Below are positions 33,205-45,100 of a stretch of 64,000 nt of DNA, piece by piece. The first letter of the stretch is position 1. Each line of letters begins with the position of its first letter. A program made the position numbers and the translations under genes. The stretch spans positions 141,307,464-141,371,463 of the forward strand of contig NC_072796.1 in assembly GCF_028583425.1 (NCBI RefSeq), read 5' to 3'. This DNA is from Eublepharis macularius. Taxonomy: Eukaryota > Chordata > Lepidosauria > Squamata > Eublepharidae. A model generated the notes under the pieces. It saw only the letters and a program-made list of their open reading frames with translations, had not been told where the DNA came from and searched no databases.

Positions 33205-33372
33205 GCGATGCAGGAGTTAGCCGTGTTAGTCCGTAGTTGCAAAATAGCACTCACCGACTTCACTGTAGCATAAGCTTTGTCAGATGCATGCATCTGCCGA
33301 AGAGAGCTGTGGCTCTGGAAAGCGTATGCTGCAATAAAGTTGGATAGTCTTAAAAGTGCTGCTGGCCTTTTT
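33205..33372. mobile_element. Small palindromic Penelope-like type 2 element
   Basis: 168 bp between AACTCTCTGCCA (33193-33204) and AACTCTCTGCTA (33373-33384). It begins with the family tail GTTAGCCGTGTTAGTCCGTA and ends in the TCTTAAAAGTGCTGCTGG arm. The hammerhead core is decayed (CTGCCGA, GGAAAGC). Confidence 0.8.
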
Positions 33373-34091
33373 AACTCTCTGCTAGCCATGCTTACAAGAG
33401 CCCTCCAATGTGCCCCATAAAGCACTTTTTAGCCCTTCTCCCTCCCCTGGTGTACACATGATGACTTCTGTTTGTAAAGAGGGAGCATCAAATGTGTTCA
33501 TGCTGGTTTTCTGGGCTGTATGTGCAAACCATGCACAGCTCCTCTAAAACAGTTTCAATTTGCTGCCCATCTTCGAATGCCACACAACCTTGGAATGGTG
33601 CTTCTCCTGGGGGGGGGGTGGCATTGGGTGGTACTCTGACCACAGTCACAGTGCATTGCACACATGGGGTCCTGTAACTGAAATAAGCAGAGGCTGAGCA
33701 TGTCTAGTTGTGCCCTGAGGTTGTGAACAGAGTCTGGGGTGCCAACCCTGTTCCCCAGTTCTCTCCTGTACAGGTGCATCAGGTCAAGTTAGCAACCCTC
33801 TAAAGCACGTAACACACTGGAGAAAATGTAGCCTGTCACTCACAAGCCCAGTGCATTTGACCCCAACCATCTTTCCTCTATTAATTCTCCTGTATTCATT
33901 TCAGGGGAGGTGAATGCTTTAGGATGGAAACAAACAAAATTGCTCTCAGAGTCTCTGCTGGACCTCCAGTGGCTCTCAATCCATTCTTAGGGAGATATAA
34001 AAAATAATCACAGCAGAATCTGGGGACACTCTGGGCTCACTTCTGTCCCCTGGAACTCGCAGCCATCCTGGGAAATATCCTGGGAAACTAA

Positions 34092-34482
34092 GAGCGAAAC
34101 CACACAAGATGCCTGGCGTGTGATCGACACGTGTCGGATTCTCGCATGTTTCCCTGGGAAGCGTAGTCGGGCCCTGCCCTCAAGCTCCTGGGTGTAAACC
34201 TGTGTGGGCTTTAAATGTTCCTGTTTAAGTAAAACCGCTTCCCAGCTAGGAGTCAAGCACATGGGCTGCAGCATCAAGTTGTCTTGTTTATATGGAAGGG
34301 TGGGCGGAGACCTGCATCCCAGTATGGAGAAAGCCATCCGCTCTGCTCGGGTTTTCCTGACGGCAAGCAATTTTACTTTCTCCTGCACTGGGATGCAGGT
34401 CTCCCCATTACATTTCTCACAGAAACAGGTGAGAACCCGACACATGTAGATCACGTGCCAGGCGTCTTGTGTGGTTTGGCTC
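34092..34482. mobile_element. Harbinger-like MITE
   Basis: 391 bp, GAGCGAAACCACACAAGA to a GTGTGGTTTGGCTC end, about 50-bp imperfect inverted ends, and 3-bp duplication TAA (34089-34091 and 34483-34485). The termini resemble the 2674-2907 element, and a TAA-type 3-bp duplication is typical of PIF/Harbinger. Confidence 0.82.
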
Positions 34483-34979
34483 TAAGACTTTGAGATGCAG
34501 TCCCCAGAACCGGCAGGCATGGCTTTGCTCCTGCAAGAGGCAAGAGGAGATGGTACCAGATGTGCCACCCCTCAGGTAAGGGGGGGGGGGTTCCTTGGAG
34601 TTACCTGGACAGACTAGGCAAGTCAATACAGTTAACAGAGCGCACTCAGGCCGTAGCAAGCCCCCAGGCTTGGATCCTAAACCAGGCCTGCAGCTGATTG
34701 GCCAGCCTTGCCTGGCACCTCTGGTCCCACAAAAGTTCATGTGAACTGCAGCCTGGCTGAGACGTGTCTCTGGGCCCTGGGCAGGGAAAGCAGGAAAAGG
34801 TTGAGGAAGAGTAGAGGCAGTTGCATACCCAAGATTTGCAGCGGGGCTTTCTTATCCCCTTCAAATCTTTCCTCCAAAGTCACGGGTTCTTTTCCCTAGA
34901 GCTTTTTGGATCTCTTTCAATCTTTAATTAGCCCCTCAACAGGAGGGAAGGAAACCAGAAACTTAAAACGTAATAAGGG

Positions 34980-35085
34980 ACCATGGAAACAGTATGTGAC
35001 CGGCCCAAAGTTGGCCAGCTAAATTCCATGGCAGAGTGGGGATTCGAACTTGAGTCCTCCTGGACACTGCACCATACAGATGATA
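34980..35085 (-). mobile_element. SINE fragment, minus
   Basis: CAAAGTTGGCCAGCTAAATTC and GTGGGGATTCGAACTTGAG resemble the 12645-12875 SINE. Confidence 0.55.
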
Positions 35086-35639
35086 GTATGAACTCGTGGA
35101 CGAAAGCACGCTGGCTTGGCACATGGCATCCTTGGCAATCACATCATTGACTGAGGGCCAGGCTGCACGTGGCAGGGAATTGGGTGCCCAGGACCAGAGG
35201 TGGTGATGTGGGCTGCACCACTTCCAACTGTAGGTGGAGGATCATATTTTGGAATATTCCCCTATGTTATGGAATATTCCCTCCTTGCAGGAAGAAAACC
35301 TGCACAGTAAGCAAAGAGCTAGAATAGAAGCTTTCTCCTGCTGTGCTAGCTTTCTGTTTGCAAGGCCTTTTTTAATACGAAGGAGCAGTCAATTATGGCT
35401 GCATCTACTGATTGCAGTCTGAAGAGGTACAATTCCATTCCGCTGTTGTAGGGCTTTGCCTCAGTCTCTTGCATGTATGAACCAGGCCTCAGTGTCTCCA
35501 GGCAGAACCCTGGTTAGACATTTCTGCACCTATACACATGAACAGCCCCGTCTTATGTGGAATAGGAGCAGGGGCTGAGCTCCTCTGGGGAGCTGAAAAA
35601 AGCCCCTCCTAGCTCTTTGATATTGCCAGAACTCAGCGA

Positions 35640-36000
35640 CATCCAATGAAAGAGACTGGCCATAGAATCAGGAGGACACATAACAGAATCCATTCATAAT
35701 CAACTGGGAATGGGCTGAGAGACTGGCCATTAACTTAGATGACTTTAGAAGAGGATTAGACAAATTCACAGGGGGTGGCCAGCTGTGGGCTGATTAACAA
35801 GCAAGATCAGAGGCAGTGTGCCTTTTTTAAAAGCTAGTGCTGAGACTGATCAACTGGAGTGGGCCTTTGCCTTCATGTTCTTGGGCTTTCACAAACATCT
35901 GGCTGGCATAGGCAGTGTTGGAAAGCAGATGCTAGATCAGACGGATTCATTTGGATCCGATCCAGCAGGGTTCCTAAGTTCATACAAGAGGTTTGGATCT
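35640..36000 (+). mobile_element. LINE 3' UTR-like fragment
   Basis: GAAGAGGATTAGACAAATTC, GAGGCAGTGTGCC, then GATGCTAGATCAGACGGATT and CCGATCCAGCAGGGTTCCTA match the tail seen in the other LINE scraps. Confidence 0.6.
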
Positions 36001-37230
36001 ATCCTAATTCATAATTGCCTCCGTGCTTACTGAAGGGGCTTGGCTGGCATAGCTGCTTTCCCTCCGTTCTAGGAGGGCCCTGAGTGCCCTCCATACCACT
36101 GGTGCCAGAAGCAAGGAAGGTCTTAGCGGGTTCCCTCCTCCTCTTCCTTATTGCCCTCCTGTCCAGTTAATTCCACGACAGATACCAGCGCTTGACCCTG
36201 CTGGCTCAGGTTTCCCCAGCTTCTAGGCCCTATTAAAAGTATTTTTAGATGGCCTGCTTATGAAAACTGTTTTAGGACTCCTCTTTCTGCCGCTCAAGTA
36301 GCTTTTGACAACAAACCATGGCCTCCCCTCTCCTTGGTCCTCCTCATCCTACAACAGGCAGCGCGTCTTCTGATACAAGCTGATTTGCAAAGACAACAAA
36401 ATGGAACATAATTTGTATTTTATATTTTTAAAAAACCACAGAAGTTATTAACTGCGTTCAAGGAGCTGCTGCTGTCCTCCTCGCACCTGTCCAATGTTCT
36501 TCTCTGAGAAGGGGGAAGAGGTCAAACAGTTGGGCAGGGCAGCAAAAACCAAAGCATGCACATTTAAAACTATGTCAGAAAATGGATATTCGTGTGTGGG
36601 AGGAACTCGCCAATATCCCATTCTAGGGAGACTCCAATACTGGATTCAGCACCCCATAAGTCAAGGCAGAAATATTAAATCCAATAAAGAGGCAAACCCA
36701 GTCAAAAATGAAGCCAAATACCAAAGGAAACCCCCTGACAAGAGAGACTAATCATAAATAGCTGATCCACAGAAATATACTATGAACAGAAAATTTTAAA
36801 TTAATATATCACATTTCCAGTGTAATGAAGAATAATGAAGTGTAACGAAGAATAATAAAGTGCCTATATGCTCACAATAAATAATTGACACGATATTCCA
36901 CAGTACACATCTACTCATGACCAATTCATACATAAATAGCATATATCCAATAAATACTTATATATAATAAATACAATAATCAACAGCCGCAAAGTTCATG
37001 TATGTGTGATGCTGCTCTTTTTTCTTGTTTACTGCATTACACTGGGAATATAATCTTACTATATAACTGAGTAAGCGTGTTTCAGACAACTCACTTTATA
37101 CCCTGGTGAAATACCAGAGGGCGCTGCCGCAGAGGAAAGCCCAGGTAATTTGCCATATCGCTCCAGAAAACTTGTCGTGGTGGGAAGCCCAGGCAGGGAA
37201 CAGGAGCGGAGCAGGTGGCAATGCACTCCC

Positions 37231-38621
37231 TGTTGCCAAGTAAGCCCCCCCCTGCTTTAAAGCCTGCTATGAACTGTGTTAAAGTTTCCTGCATTACTGT
37301 TTCACTGCTGCACCAAAGACTGCTTTGCACGTGTGTGTTCTAATACACGTGTCAGTTTCCTGCCTGCGTGTCAATTACCCTTGCTGCTGCTATAGACTGT
37401 GTAGTTTACTGACTCCATGTTTGGTTAACTGCACAAAGGACTCTCTTTCTGGGCAGCCCTGCCCTGACCTGTATCTGGACTTCCTAGTGTGCATTTGGAC
37501 TGTGTTACAAGTGTGCTCCGTGCCTGCATTGCCATCTGCCACGGACCGTGCCTGTTCCCTGTTCTGGACTGTGTTTTAAAGTGTTGTTCCCGCTGCCTCT
37601 ATGGAAGCCTGCCTCATATGGGCCCAAGCCGCTGCTAGCAGCCGGGCGCCAGCCGGGGAAACCTCCAGCGAGCCTGGCTAGGCGCTCCCTGGTCAGTTCC
37701 CGCCTGGAGCCTCCCGCGGGCCGGTCGCCGAGCTTGCCCTCGCTACCGGGCAGCCTGCTATCCAGCCCCAGCTATGCCCAGCCGGCATCCATGTTCTCAG
37801 GCAGCCAGAAGACCCTGGGAAGAAGACTGCTTTGGGAAGCCATTTCGGCGAAGCGGGCACACCACGTCCGCAGCGAGAGCCCCTCGCCCCGCTCTGCATA
37901 TCTTAGGAGCCGCCCTGGAGAAGAACTAAGTGCTGACCATCCCAAGCACTTAGAGAATGCATCTCAAAGAAACCTCCGCATTCCAGAAGCTGATGACATC
38001 AGGACAAGCCCTGTCCGCTGGAACATCCTTTCAGCCCACTTGGATTTCCCCCTCCCTCTTTTGTCCCCTCTTCCTGAGGTGTCACTTATCACAATCTGAT
38101 TACCAAAGTGGCCCATCCAAGCCATTCAGTAGCCCATTAGACCCTTTGTTTTAATCTGTGAGAACCACCAAGTACAGCACCAGCCCCAGGGTACGTTTTG
38201 GGGTATTTAAGCTGGTCTCTCAGACCACTCGGTGCTCAGGCCATTCCCTATCCAGACCTCCTTGCTGTCCGTCTGTGGTTCCAGTGCTGGCATTGGGCCA
38301 CCCTCGCTGTCGTGTCTCTGCTTCGCTCCAGGATTGTGAGTATTTCCCTTACCATCGTTGGGAACCAGCTAATGCGAACGTCTCTGTATTTCATACCCTG
38401 TATTTCTTAGGTCTTGTGTGTTCTCTGTATGATTGTGCAAGCTAGGCTTACGCTACACTCAATACACGTGTTTGTACCTGACTCGTTGTCTGCCTCTTTT
38501 TCACTAGAGTGTCTGGGATCGGGACCTCCGTAAACATAGGTTATGATCCTCGCTTAATATTAATAGTTACAGACTGCTACAGCTAATTCCCCATTATAAT
38601 AAAAGAGCAGTTCTGGTAACA
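37231..38621 (+). repeat. 5' LTR of the provirus
   Basis: 1391 bp, TGTTGCC...GGTAACA. A TATTTAA box at 38204-38210 likely sets the R start shortly after. AATAAA lies at 38598-38603 close to the 3' end. It also contains a 183-codon open frame (37548-38099) repeated identically in the other LTR; this is treated as chance or of unknown meaning. Confidence 0.92.
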
Positions 38622-38627
38622 GTTTAC

Positions 38628-38646
38628 TGGTGGAGAATGCGGGCAT
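38628..38646 (+). other. Primer-binding site, tRNA-Ala
   Basis: TGGTGGAGAATGCGGGCAT is the exact complement of the 3' end of vertebrate tRNA-Ala (AUGCCCGCAUUCUCCACCA). It starts 6 nt after the LTR. Ala priming is rare among described vertebrate retroviruses. Confidence 0.85.
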
Positions 38647-39209
38647 AACCCAGTTCGTGTGAATACACGTGAGTCGACACGCGTGTCTTCAGCGAACTGA
38701 CTTAGAGGAAAATTTTCCAGACCTCAGTGTAAAGAGCGCAATTTAGCTCAGGGAATTAAAAGTGTGATTGTGTGTGGCTCTAGCGAGCATTTCTATCTTG
38801 TGGGTTGGCTTTTCCCCCATTTCCTCCTTCAGCCAGCTTTGGACTACTTGCCTTTTGTGGTGCACCGCGAGGCCCTCCAGCCGTTATAACCGGTGTACTG
38901 TGGGTAAGGACCTCTGAACTGGTGAAGTTCCTGGCCACCTTCCGGGCCGCCTAAACGCGTCTATGTGGGTGGGATCCCAGAAGTAGGCTCTAGATATATA
39001 CGCATATATACATCCTGAAGCAGCACATATAAAATTCTTTTCCGCCCTCCCCCGTCTCTCCTAAGTCCGTCCAAACCCCGTTCCTGCCAGCACTTAGGCT
39101 TCAATCCCCGCTCCGGAGGAAACGTGAAGGGATCGATAGTCCATTTGTTCAGTCAGTTTAGCTTTGGGAATCTAAAGCCAGGTTCCTGAAGCCCCGCGGC
39201 AGCCGGCCG

Positions 39210-39840
39210 CACCGTGCTTAAGAGTTTTAAGTTAGACTCTTGGGCGCCTTTCCACTTGCGAGTTTTAAGTCAGACTCGTGGGCGCACCTTGCTTGGGAGT
39301 CAGTGGGACTCTTGGGCACACTTTTGCTTGGGAGTTGTTAGAACTCTTGAGCGCACCTCGCTTGGGAGTACAGTAAGCTTTACTCCTGAGCAATTTTGCT
39401 TGGAGACGTGCAGAGGCAGTCCTTGAGCACATTCAGTCTTTTGGTCTTGGCTTGGAGACAGTTTAACCGTTTGTCTCTGAGCACGAGGCCTGGGGACACT
39501 TTGAGTATAGTTCTTGGGCAGAGAGCTTGAGAGCATTTTGGCTTCTGAGCAGAGGCTTGGGAGCATTTCGGGTTGCCTGAGCAGAGGCTTGGGAGACCCC
39601 TTAATTGCAGCTTCTAAGCAGAGGCTTGGGAGCACTTCAGTTTCCGAGCAGAGGCTTGGGAACACTTTTTGGTTTTCTGAGCACATAGGCTTGGGAGACC
39701 CCTGAGCTTTGGTTTTCCGAGTATAGGCTTGGGAGACCCCTGAGCTTTAGCTTCTGAGCAGAGGCTTGGAAGCACTGAGCGTTTTTGGTTCTTGGGCTTA
39801 GAGAGCTTGAGAGCACCCTCTGAGCCAGTAAACTTTTCCT
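39210..39840 (+). repeat. Degenerate tandem repeats in the proviral leader
   Basis: About a dozen copies of an AGGCTTGGGAG/GCTTGGAGA-type core spaced roughly 30-50 bp (for example near 39291, 39328, 39359, 39553, 39587, 39624, 39653, 39689, 39726, 39763), often followed by ACCCCTGAGCTTT or CACTT. It lies between the primer site and gag, where packaging and translation signals normally sit. Confidence 0.8.
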
Positions 39841-40131
39841 GGTCCCGTGGCTTGTAGGCAAGCTTGAAACGGGAATAGGAATTTTCCCTTCTCCCCCGGT
39901 GGAGAAGAACCGAGTGTAGGACCCTTAAAAATCCCCTTGTGAACCTAAAAGTAGAACCTTAAAACCCCCTGGTAAAAACCCTTGAGGACCTAAGGGAAGG
40001 ATAAACCTCCCAAAAGGAACATAGAGAGGAAGAAGTTGTTAAAACCCTTGAGCAGCTTTAATCGCCCCACCCCTGTTGTCGCTGATCCACTCTTTAACCT
40101 CCCCCGAGGTCAGCCTTAAACGAAAGTAAAA

Positions 40132-42162
40132 ATGTACCGGGCAAACCCCACCGTGCCCCGCCTGGAGAAGTGGCTAGTTAAGAAGGGAGATTGCCCTTGG
40201 GAAGCCGGTTCCTTCAAGGGACCCGACCCACTCCAGATAGTTAGAAGCGCCTTCCAGGACTTCTGTGACAAGGAGAAACCTAGGTCTAGCAAAAAGGACA
40301 GATATGGAGCCTGGGCACTTTTCACCGCCCTACAGGACAGTGTGTCCCTAATTAGCAAGTTGCAAACAGCACAGGAGGAGTTAGAGGAGAGGTCCAAACG
40401 AGAACAGGACGCCTTGCGCCTAGAAATCCAGACTCTCAGGACCAAGCTAACCGAACAGGAGAAAGAACATGAGGAAAAGGCAGTTGAGTGGCGCGCCGAA
40501 CGCGTCAATTTCATACTAGAAAAGCAAGGATTAACTACCGCCCTCCAGGACGCCCAGCACAAGGCTGAAGCGGCCACCGCTCGTGCCGATATGGCTGAGC
40601 ACGCATTAACGGAGGGACAAGAGGAGATTACTAAGCTCACCCATGCCGCCCGGTTCATGGCGGACCACAACCAGTCTAAAACCGCAGCCGCGGACCATTC
40701 AGCTTGTAAGAGGGAGCTAGAGGCCCTGAAGCGACACTTGGGGATGCAACAGGCCGTAATTTCCGCCGTGCACCCCTCAGCCCTCTTGGCCCTCCCAGAA
40801 GATAGTAAGGATAGCTGGACATCTCAGTCGCCCCAGCCCGAGGAAGCTCCACAGCCCCTCCATCCGATAGCTACCAAAGAAATTGTCACCACAGACGATG
40901 ATGGCAGGAAGACAGACCGAATAGTTAAAGAGACCCGCAATTGGAGGCCCGATGAGCTCCAAGCCATAGCTGACCGAATGGGACCCCTGAACCGAGACTC
41001 AGCTATACAATGGTTCACACACGTGACCATGTCCCAGCCCTCTGCCAGTGGCTCCGATGTAGCTCAGCTGGCCCGCCACTGTGCCAGCCCCGAAATAGTC
41101 ACCTCCCTCAACGCATATATTTCTAACCGGAGATTAGCCACTCGCAGTCAGTATGGTGCCATGAAGGAGTTGTGCGCCTTCCTCTGGCCTACCAAGAGCT
41201 TGAAGGCCTTATACATAGCAGAATCTCAAAAACCCGGAGAGGACCCAGAGGCATATTTAGCCAGGAAACAGCTCCTAGCCGAACTAGCAGACGAGGTAGA
41301 TTTAGACTTGAGCGACATGCCGGACTTCGACGACTTAGAGTTTAGGAGGGCAGTCATAGATGGACTCAACAGCACCACTCGCCTGGCCCTAGCAGGAGTA
41401 GAGCCCGGGAGCATTACATGGGGAGAGCTGGAATCCCGCATCAGGAGCATTGCTGGCCTGTTGCGAGAGACCGGCGCCATCCGCCATGTGAAGTCCCCGG
41501 CCTCTCGTAGAAAGGAGAGCGAGCCGATAAGTGCAGTCACCTATGCCAATCATGGCCCCCACTCTCAATACCGACCGCAGGGACGCAGCCCGTACCCGGA
41601 GGCAAGGGGAGGGATCCTGAGGGGAAGGAGCAGTAGCTTTAACCGGGGAAGAGGACCAAGGGACTACCGCCCGGGAGTTTCCTTTGCGCCCACCCCGAGT
41701 TACGGCTCTTCCTCCCAACAAGGACCCCACGAGCCCCGATTACAGGAGGCGCCCCTAGCCCCTTCTCACTCGCGAGCATCACACCCGTACCATCATCAGG
41801 TCTACCCGCCTCCAGATCAGTCTAACGCTTGGGGAGCATCGCAGGGCGACCACGAGGGCTACCGGGACCGCGGCAGCACGCCCCAGTCCAGGGACTCCCT
41901 CCGTTGGGAACTGTGGATGCGCCTCAAAAACATTGGAGCGAACATGGAGCTATTCGATGGAAAGCCCACGTCCGTTCTAATGAAAGCGATCATGGAGTGG
42001 GAAGACCAGCAGCAGCCCCCAGTACCTCCGTCAGCGCCCCCTTTACCGCCAGACCCTCCCTTCTTGAGTCCCCCGATAGCTGCAGTCCGGGAACGCCCGA
42101 GCCCCAACAACCCCTTTAGAGGAAGCGCCGCTTCCACCGACCAGTGTGCAGGATCAGAATAG
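40132..42162 (+). CDS. Retroviral gag (fossil provirus)
   Basis: 676 codons. Residues about 75-145 are a strongly charged heptad-type coiled coil (LQTAQEELEERSKREQDALR onward). A capsid-like helical region follows (about 260-460), with a major-homology-like QKPGEDPEAYLARKQLLAE. The tail is rich in Gly, Arg, Pro and Ser (RGGILRGRSSSFNRGRGPRD). No zinc-knuckle is seen. It ends in UAG with the pol frame continuing in phase, the arrangement that read-through lineages use. Confidence 0.87.
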   Translation: MYRANPTVPRLEKWLVKKGDCPWEAGSFKGPDPLQIVRSAFQDFCDKEKPRSSKKDRYGAWALFTALQDSVSLISKLQTAQEELEERSKREQDALRLEIQTLRTKLTEQEKEHEEKAVEWRAERVNFILEKQGLTTALQDAQHKAEAATARADMAEHALTEGQEEITKLTHAARFMADHNQSKTAAADHSACKRELEALKRHLGMQQAVISAVHPSALLALPEDSKDSWTSQSPQPEEAPQPLHPIATKEIVTTDDDGRKTDRIVKETRNWRPDELQAIADRMGPLNRDSAIQWFTHVTMSQPSASGSDVAQLARHCASPEIVTSLNAYISNRRLATRSQYGAMKELCAFLWPTKSLKALYIAESQKPGEDPEAYLARKQLLAELADEVDLDLSDMPDFDDLEFRRAVIDGLNSTTRLALAGVEPGSITWGELESRIRSIAGLLRETGAIRHVKSPASRRKESEPISAVTYANHGPHSQYRPQGRSPYPEARGGILRGRSSSFNRGRGPRDYRPGVSFAPTPSYGSSSQQGPHEPRLQEAPLAPSHSRASHPYHHQVYPPPDQSNAWGASQGDHEGYRDRGSTPQSRDSLRWELWMRLKNIGANMELFDGKPTSVLMKAIMEWEDQQQPPVPPSAPPLPPDPPFLSPPIAAVRERPSPNNPFRGSAASTDQCAGSE

Positions 42163-45100
42163 GGTTGCCCCGAGTCCCAGTCTCCCTCCGTGGGCATAGT
42201 TGCCAAACTAAAGCCGGACACATGGGGGAGACCGACAGTAAAGGCAGGGATCGGGACTCCCGGGGAAAAGAAGAAGCCTGCCACTCTCCTCATAGATACC
42301 GGAGCTTCACTTAACATACTCCGGCCCACCTTAGTCACGAAGGGCACCCAGACCCCCACAACCATGCAACTCGCCGGTTTTGGAGGCGGCATGCAGGAAT
42401 CCCAGGTCTGGCAGGATATCCCCCTCTCCGTTGGGAACCTGGCCACCCGGATTTCGGCATGCGCAAACCGGGGAGAAGATGATGGACTTTTGGGCATACC
42501 ATTTTTCCGTGCCGAGGGACTGACCATTGACCTAGCAAATGGGCTCCTGTGGCGCATCCCAGGAGGCCCAGACTTCGTCAATGCAGTCCATCGATGTGCA
42601 GCCCTTAAGGCCCCCCTCCCTCTCGCCCCCATCACAGGAGACCCCTGGGTTCAGGACTTTCCCGAAGTATGGGTGACAGACAAGGCCGAGTGTGGGATAG
42701 TGAAGGGCGCCTGCGTCCTGATAGAAGGAAAGGACCCCCCCCCTCAGAGACAGTATAAGTACCCAGCGGAAGCTGAGGCAGGGATAGCCAAGACTATAGA
42801 AGGACTCCTTGAGTGGGACGTCATACTCCCGATGCAGTCCATCTGCAACGCCCCATTGTGGCCAGTTCTAAAAGCAGATGGAGTGACCTGGAGAATGACG
42901 GTCGACTTCCGTGCCCTGAATGCCACCACCCCTCCAGTTGCCCCGGTTGTGGCCAAGTACAATGAGATCCTAACGGCCATTGCCGCTGGGTCCCGGTTCT
43001 ACTCGGTCATAGACCTGGCCAACGCTTTCCACTCCATCCGGTTGCATGAGTCTTGCTGGTACAAGTTCGCGTTCACTTTCCGCGGCCAGCAATACGCATT
43101 CAAACGGACACCCCAGGGATTCCACTCCAGCCCCAGTATTTGTCATGCCCATGTAGTTCAGATGTGGGAACGCCTCCAACCCTCCTCGAGGCCCCATGTA
43201 CTGAGCTACGTGGATGACATTTTAGTCCACGCCCCCACGGAAGAATTAGCCCGCCAAATCACCAGGGAAGTCCTGGAACTCCTCCGCGAGACTGGGTTCA
43301 AGGCAAGCAGGGAAAAGGCCCAATTGGTTCAGACCAGCGTCAAGTACCTGGGTCTGACCCTGGGACCCGAGGGTCGCACCCCGGATGCCCAGCGAATGGA
43401 GGTCATTCCCAAGCTGCCTGCACCCACCGATGTCCCCTCCCTCAGAGCCCTTCTAGGAACCTTTAACTTTTCCCGAGACTTCATCGAGTCCTTTGCAGAC
43501 AAAGCTCGCCCCCTTTACGCCCTCCTCAAGAAGAACACTCCCTGGGAGTGGGGACCGGAGCAACAGACAGCCTTAGCCGAGCTAAAGCGCAGTCTGGCCG
43601 CAGCCCCGGCCCTAGCCCATCCAGATGTCACCCAGCCATTCTTTATTCAGTTAGCAGTATCAGACAAGAGCATAGGAGCCACGCTCACCCAGCAGCAAGC
43701 GGGAACCGCTAGAGTAATAGCCTATGCCTCTCGCAACCTAACCGCAGTAGAGACCAAGTTCAGCCCATGCGAAAAGACTTGCCTTGCTCTAGTTTGGAGT
43801 CTGACCCATTGGGAATTTATCATAGGAGGTTCACGTACAATAGTTCAAACCACTCACACGCCTCTCAAATATATCCTGTCGGGAAAAATACAAGACGGAC
43901 AAGTCTCAAACGCCCGCATAGCGCAGTGGACCCTGGCCCTAGTCAACCGCGGAGTGGAATTTAAAAAGGAGACCACCGAGCCTCCAGCCCCCTATGGCCT
44001 ATTGGTAACCGGGACCGAGCACGAGTGCCCCCTGGACCCGCCACCGCAGGTTGTCTGGCCAGTCACTTGGGGAGTCCCGCTAGAGGAAGCCCGACAGAAC
44101 GGCTTCACATGCTGGTTCTGTGACGGCTCCTCCTTTCACGTTGGAGGCTCTCCTCGGACAGGCTACGGCGCCGTGCGAGTGAGTGACGCCCATACTCTCA
44201 AAGGTCCAGCCCGCCCCCATTCCAGCCAAGCGGCTGAGGTGCAAGCGCTTCTGGCAGTGCTCGAGTTTGAGCCCCCAGAAAGCCCGCTGGCCATTTACAC
44301 AGACTCGGATTGGACGGCCAAAGCCGCCACGGTCTGGCTCCCGGTATGGCAGAATCAGGGGTGGAGAGCTAGCGATGGGAAACCCGTAGCCCACCTACAG
44401 CTATGGCAGCAAGTAGCAGCACTCCTTCAGTCCCGCTCAGGCCCAACGCAGGTTACCCATGTCAAGGGACACCAGAAGACAAACTCAGAGACCGCTTATT
44501 GGAATGACCAGGCAGACCTCGCAGCCAAGGCAGCCGCCACTGAGAATGCTCCCCTACTGAAACCAGCTACCGATTGCCCCTTACACCCTGTCACCACTCG
44601 AGCACAAGCCCGCAGCCAGGCTCAGGGCACTACGGGAACACTAGACCTAGCGCAACTACAGCTATCTGACCCAGAAATAACTGACCTCCTAACCGCAGGG
44701 AGAGATCAGACAGGAAGACTAATGATCCGAGAAGAGGAAGGCATAGTTTGGGCAGTAGATGCAGCCGGCGAACGCCACTGGGTAGTGCCACTGGAAGTCA
44801 GGGCCGACCTGATTCAGTTTGTCCACGAGCAGGGACACCGAGGCAAGGACCTGACTCTGGAAAGGGTAAAAGAGGTTGGATGGTGGCCTGGCATGCGCAC
44901 CGAAGTAGCGCAATGGGTGGACAACTGTCTGTCCTGCGCTATGGTCAATGCAGACCCCACCGGACCTAGAGCCCCCCTCCAGCATCAGAGAATTAACGGA
45001 CCCTGGGCTCGCATACAGATTGACTTTATCGGCCCCCTTCCCCCCACTCCTCGCGGCAATCGCTACTGTCTCACTGTCATAGACCCCTTTAGCAAATGGG

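Larger units (their letters stand above)
34486..37204. other. Intergenic DNA left of the provirus
   Basis: Apart from the SINE and LINE scraps listed, mostly unrecognised. 36350-37060 is AT-rich with AATAATGAAG and TAATAAA repeats. 37080-37205 leads into the minisatellite. Confidence 0.5.
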
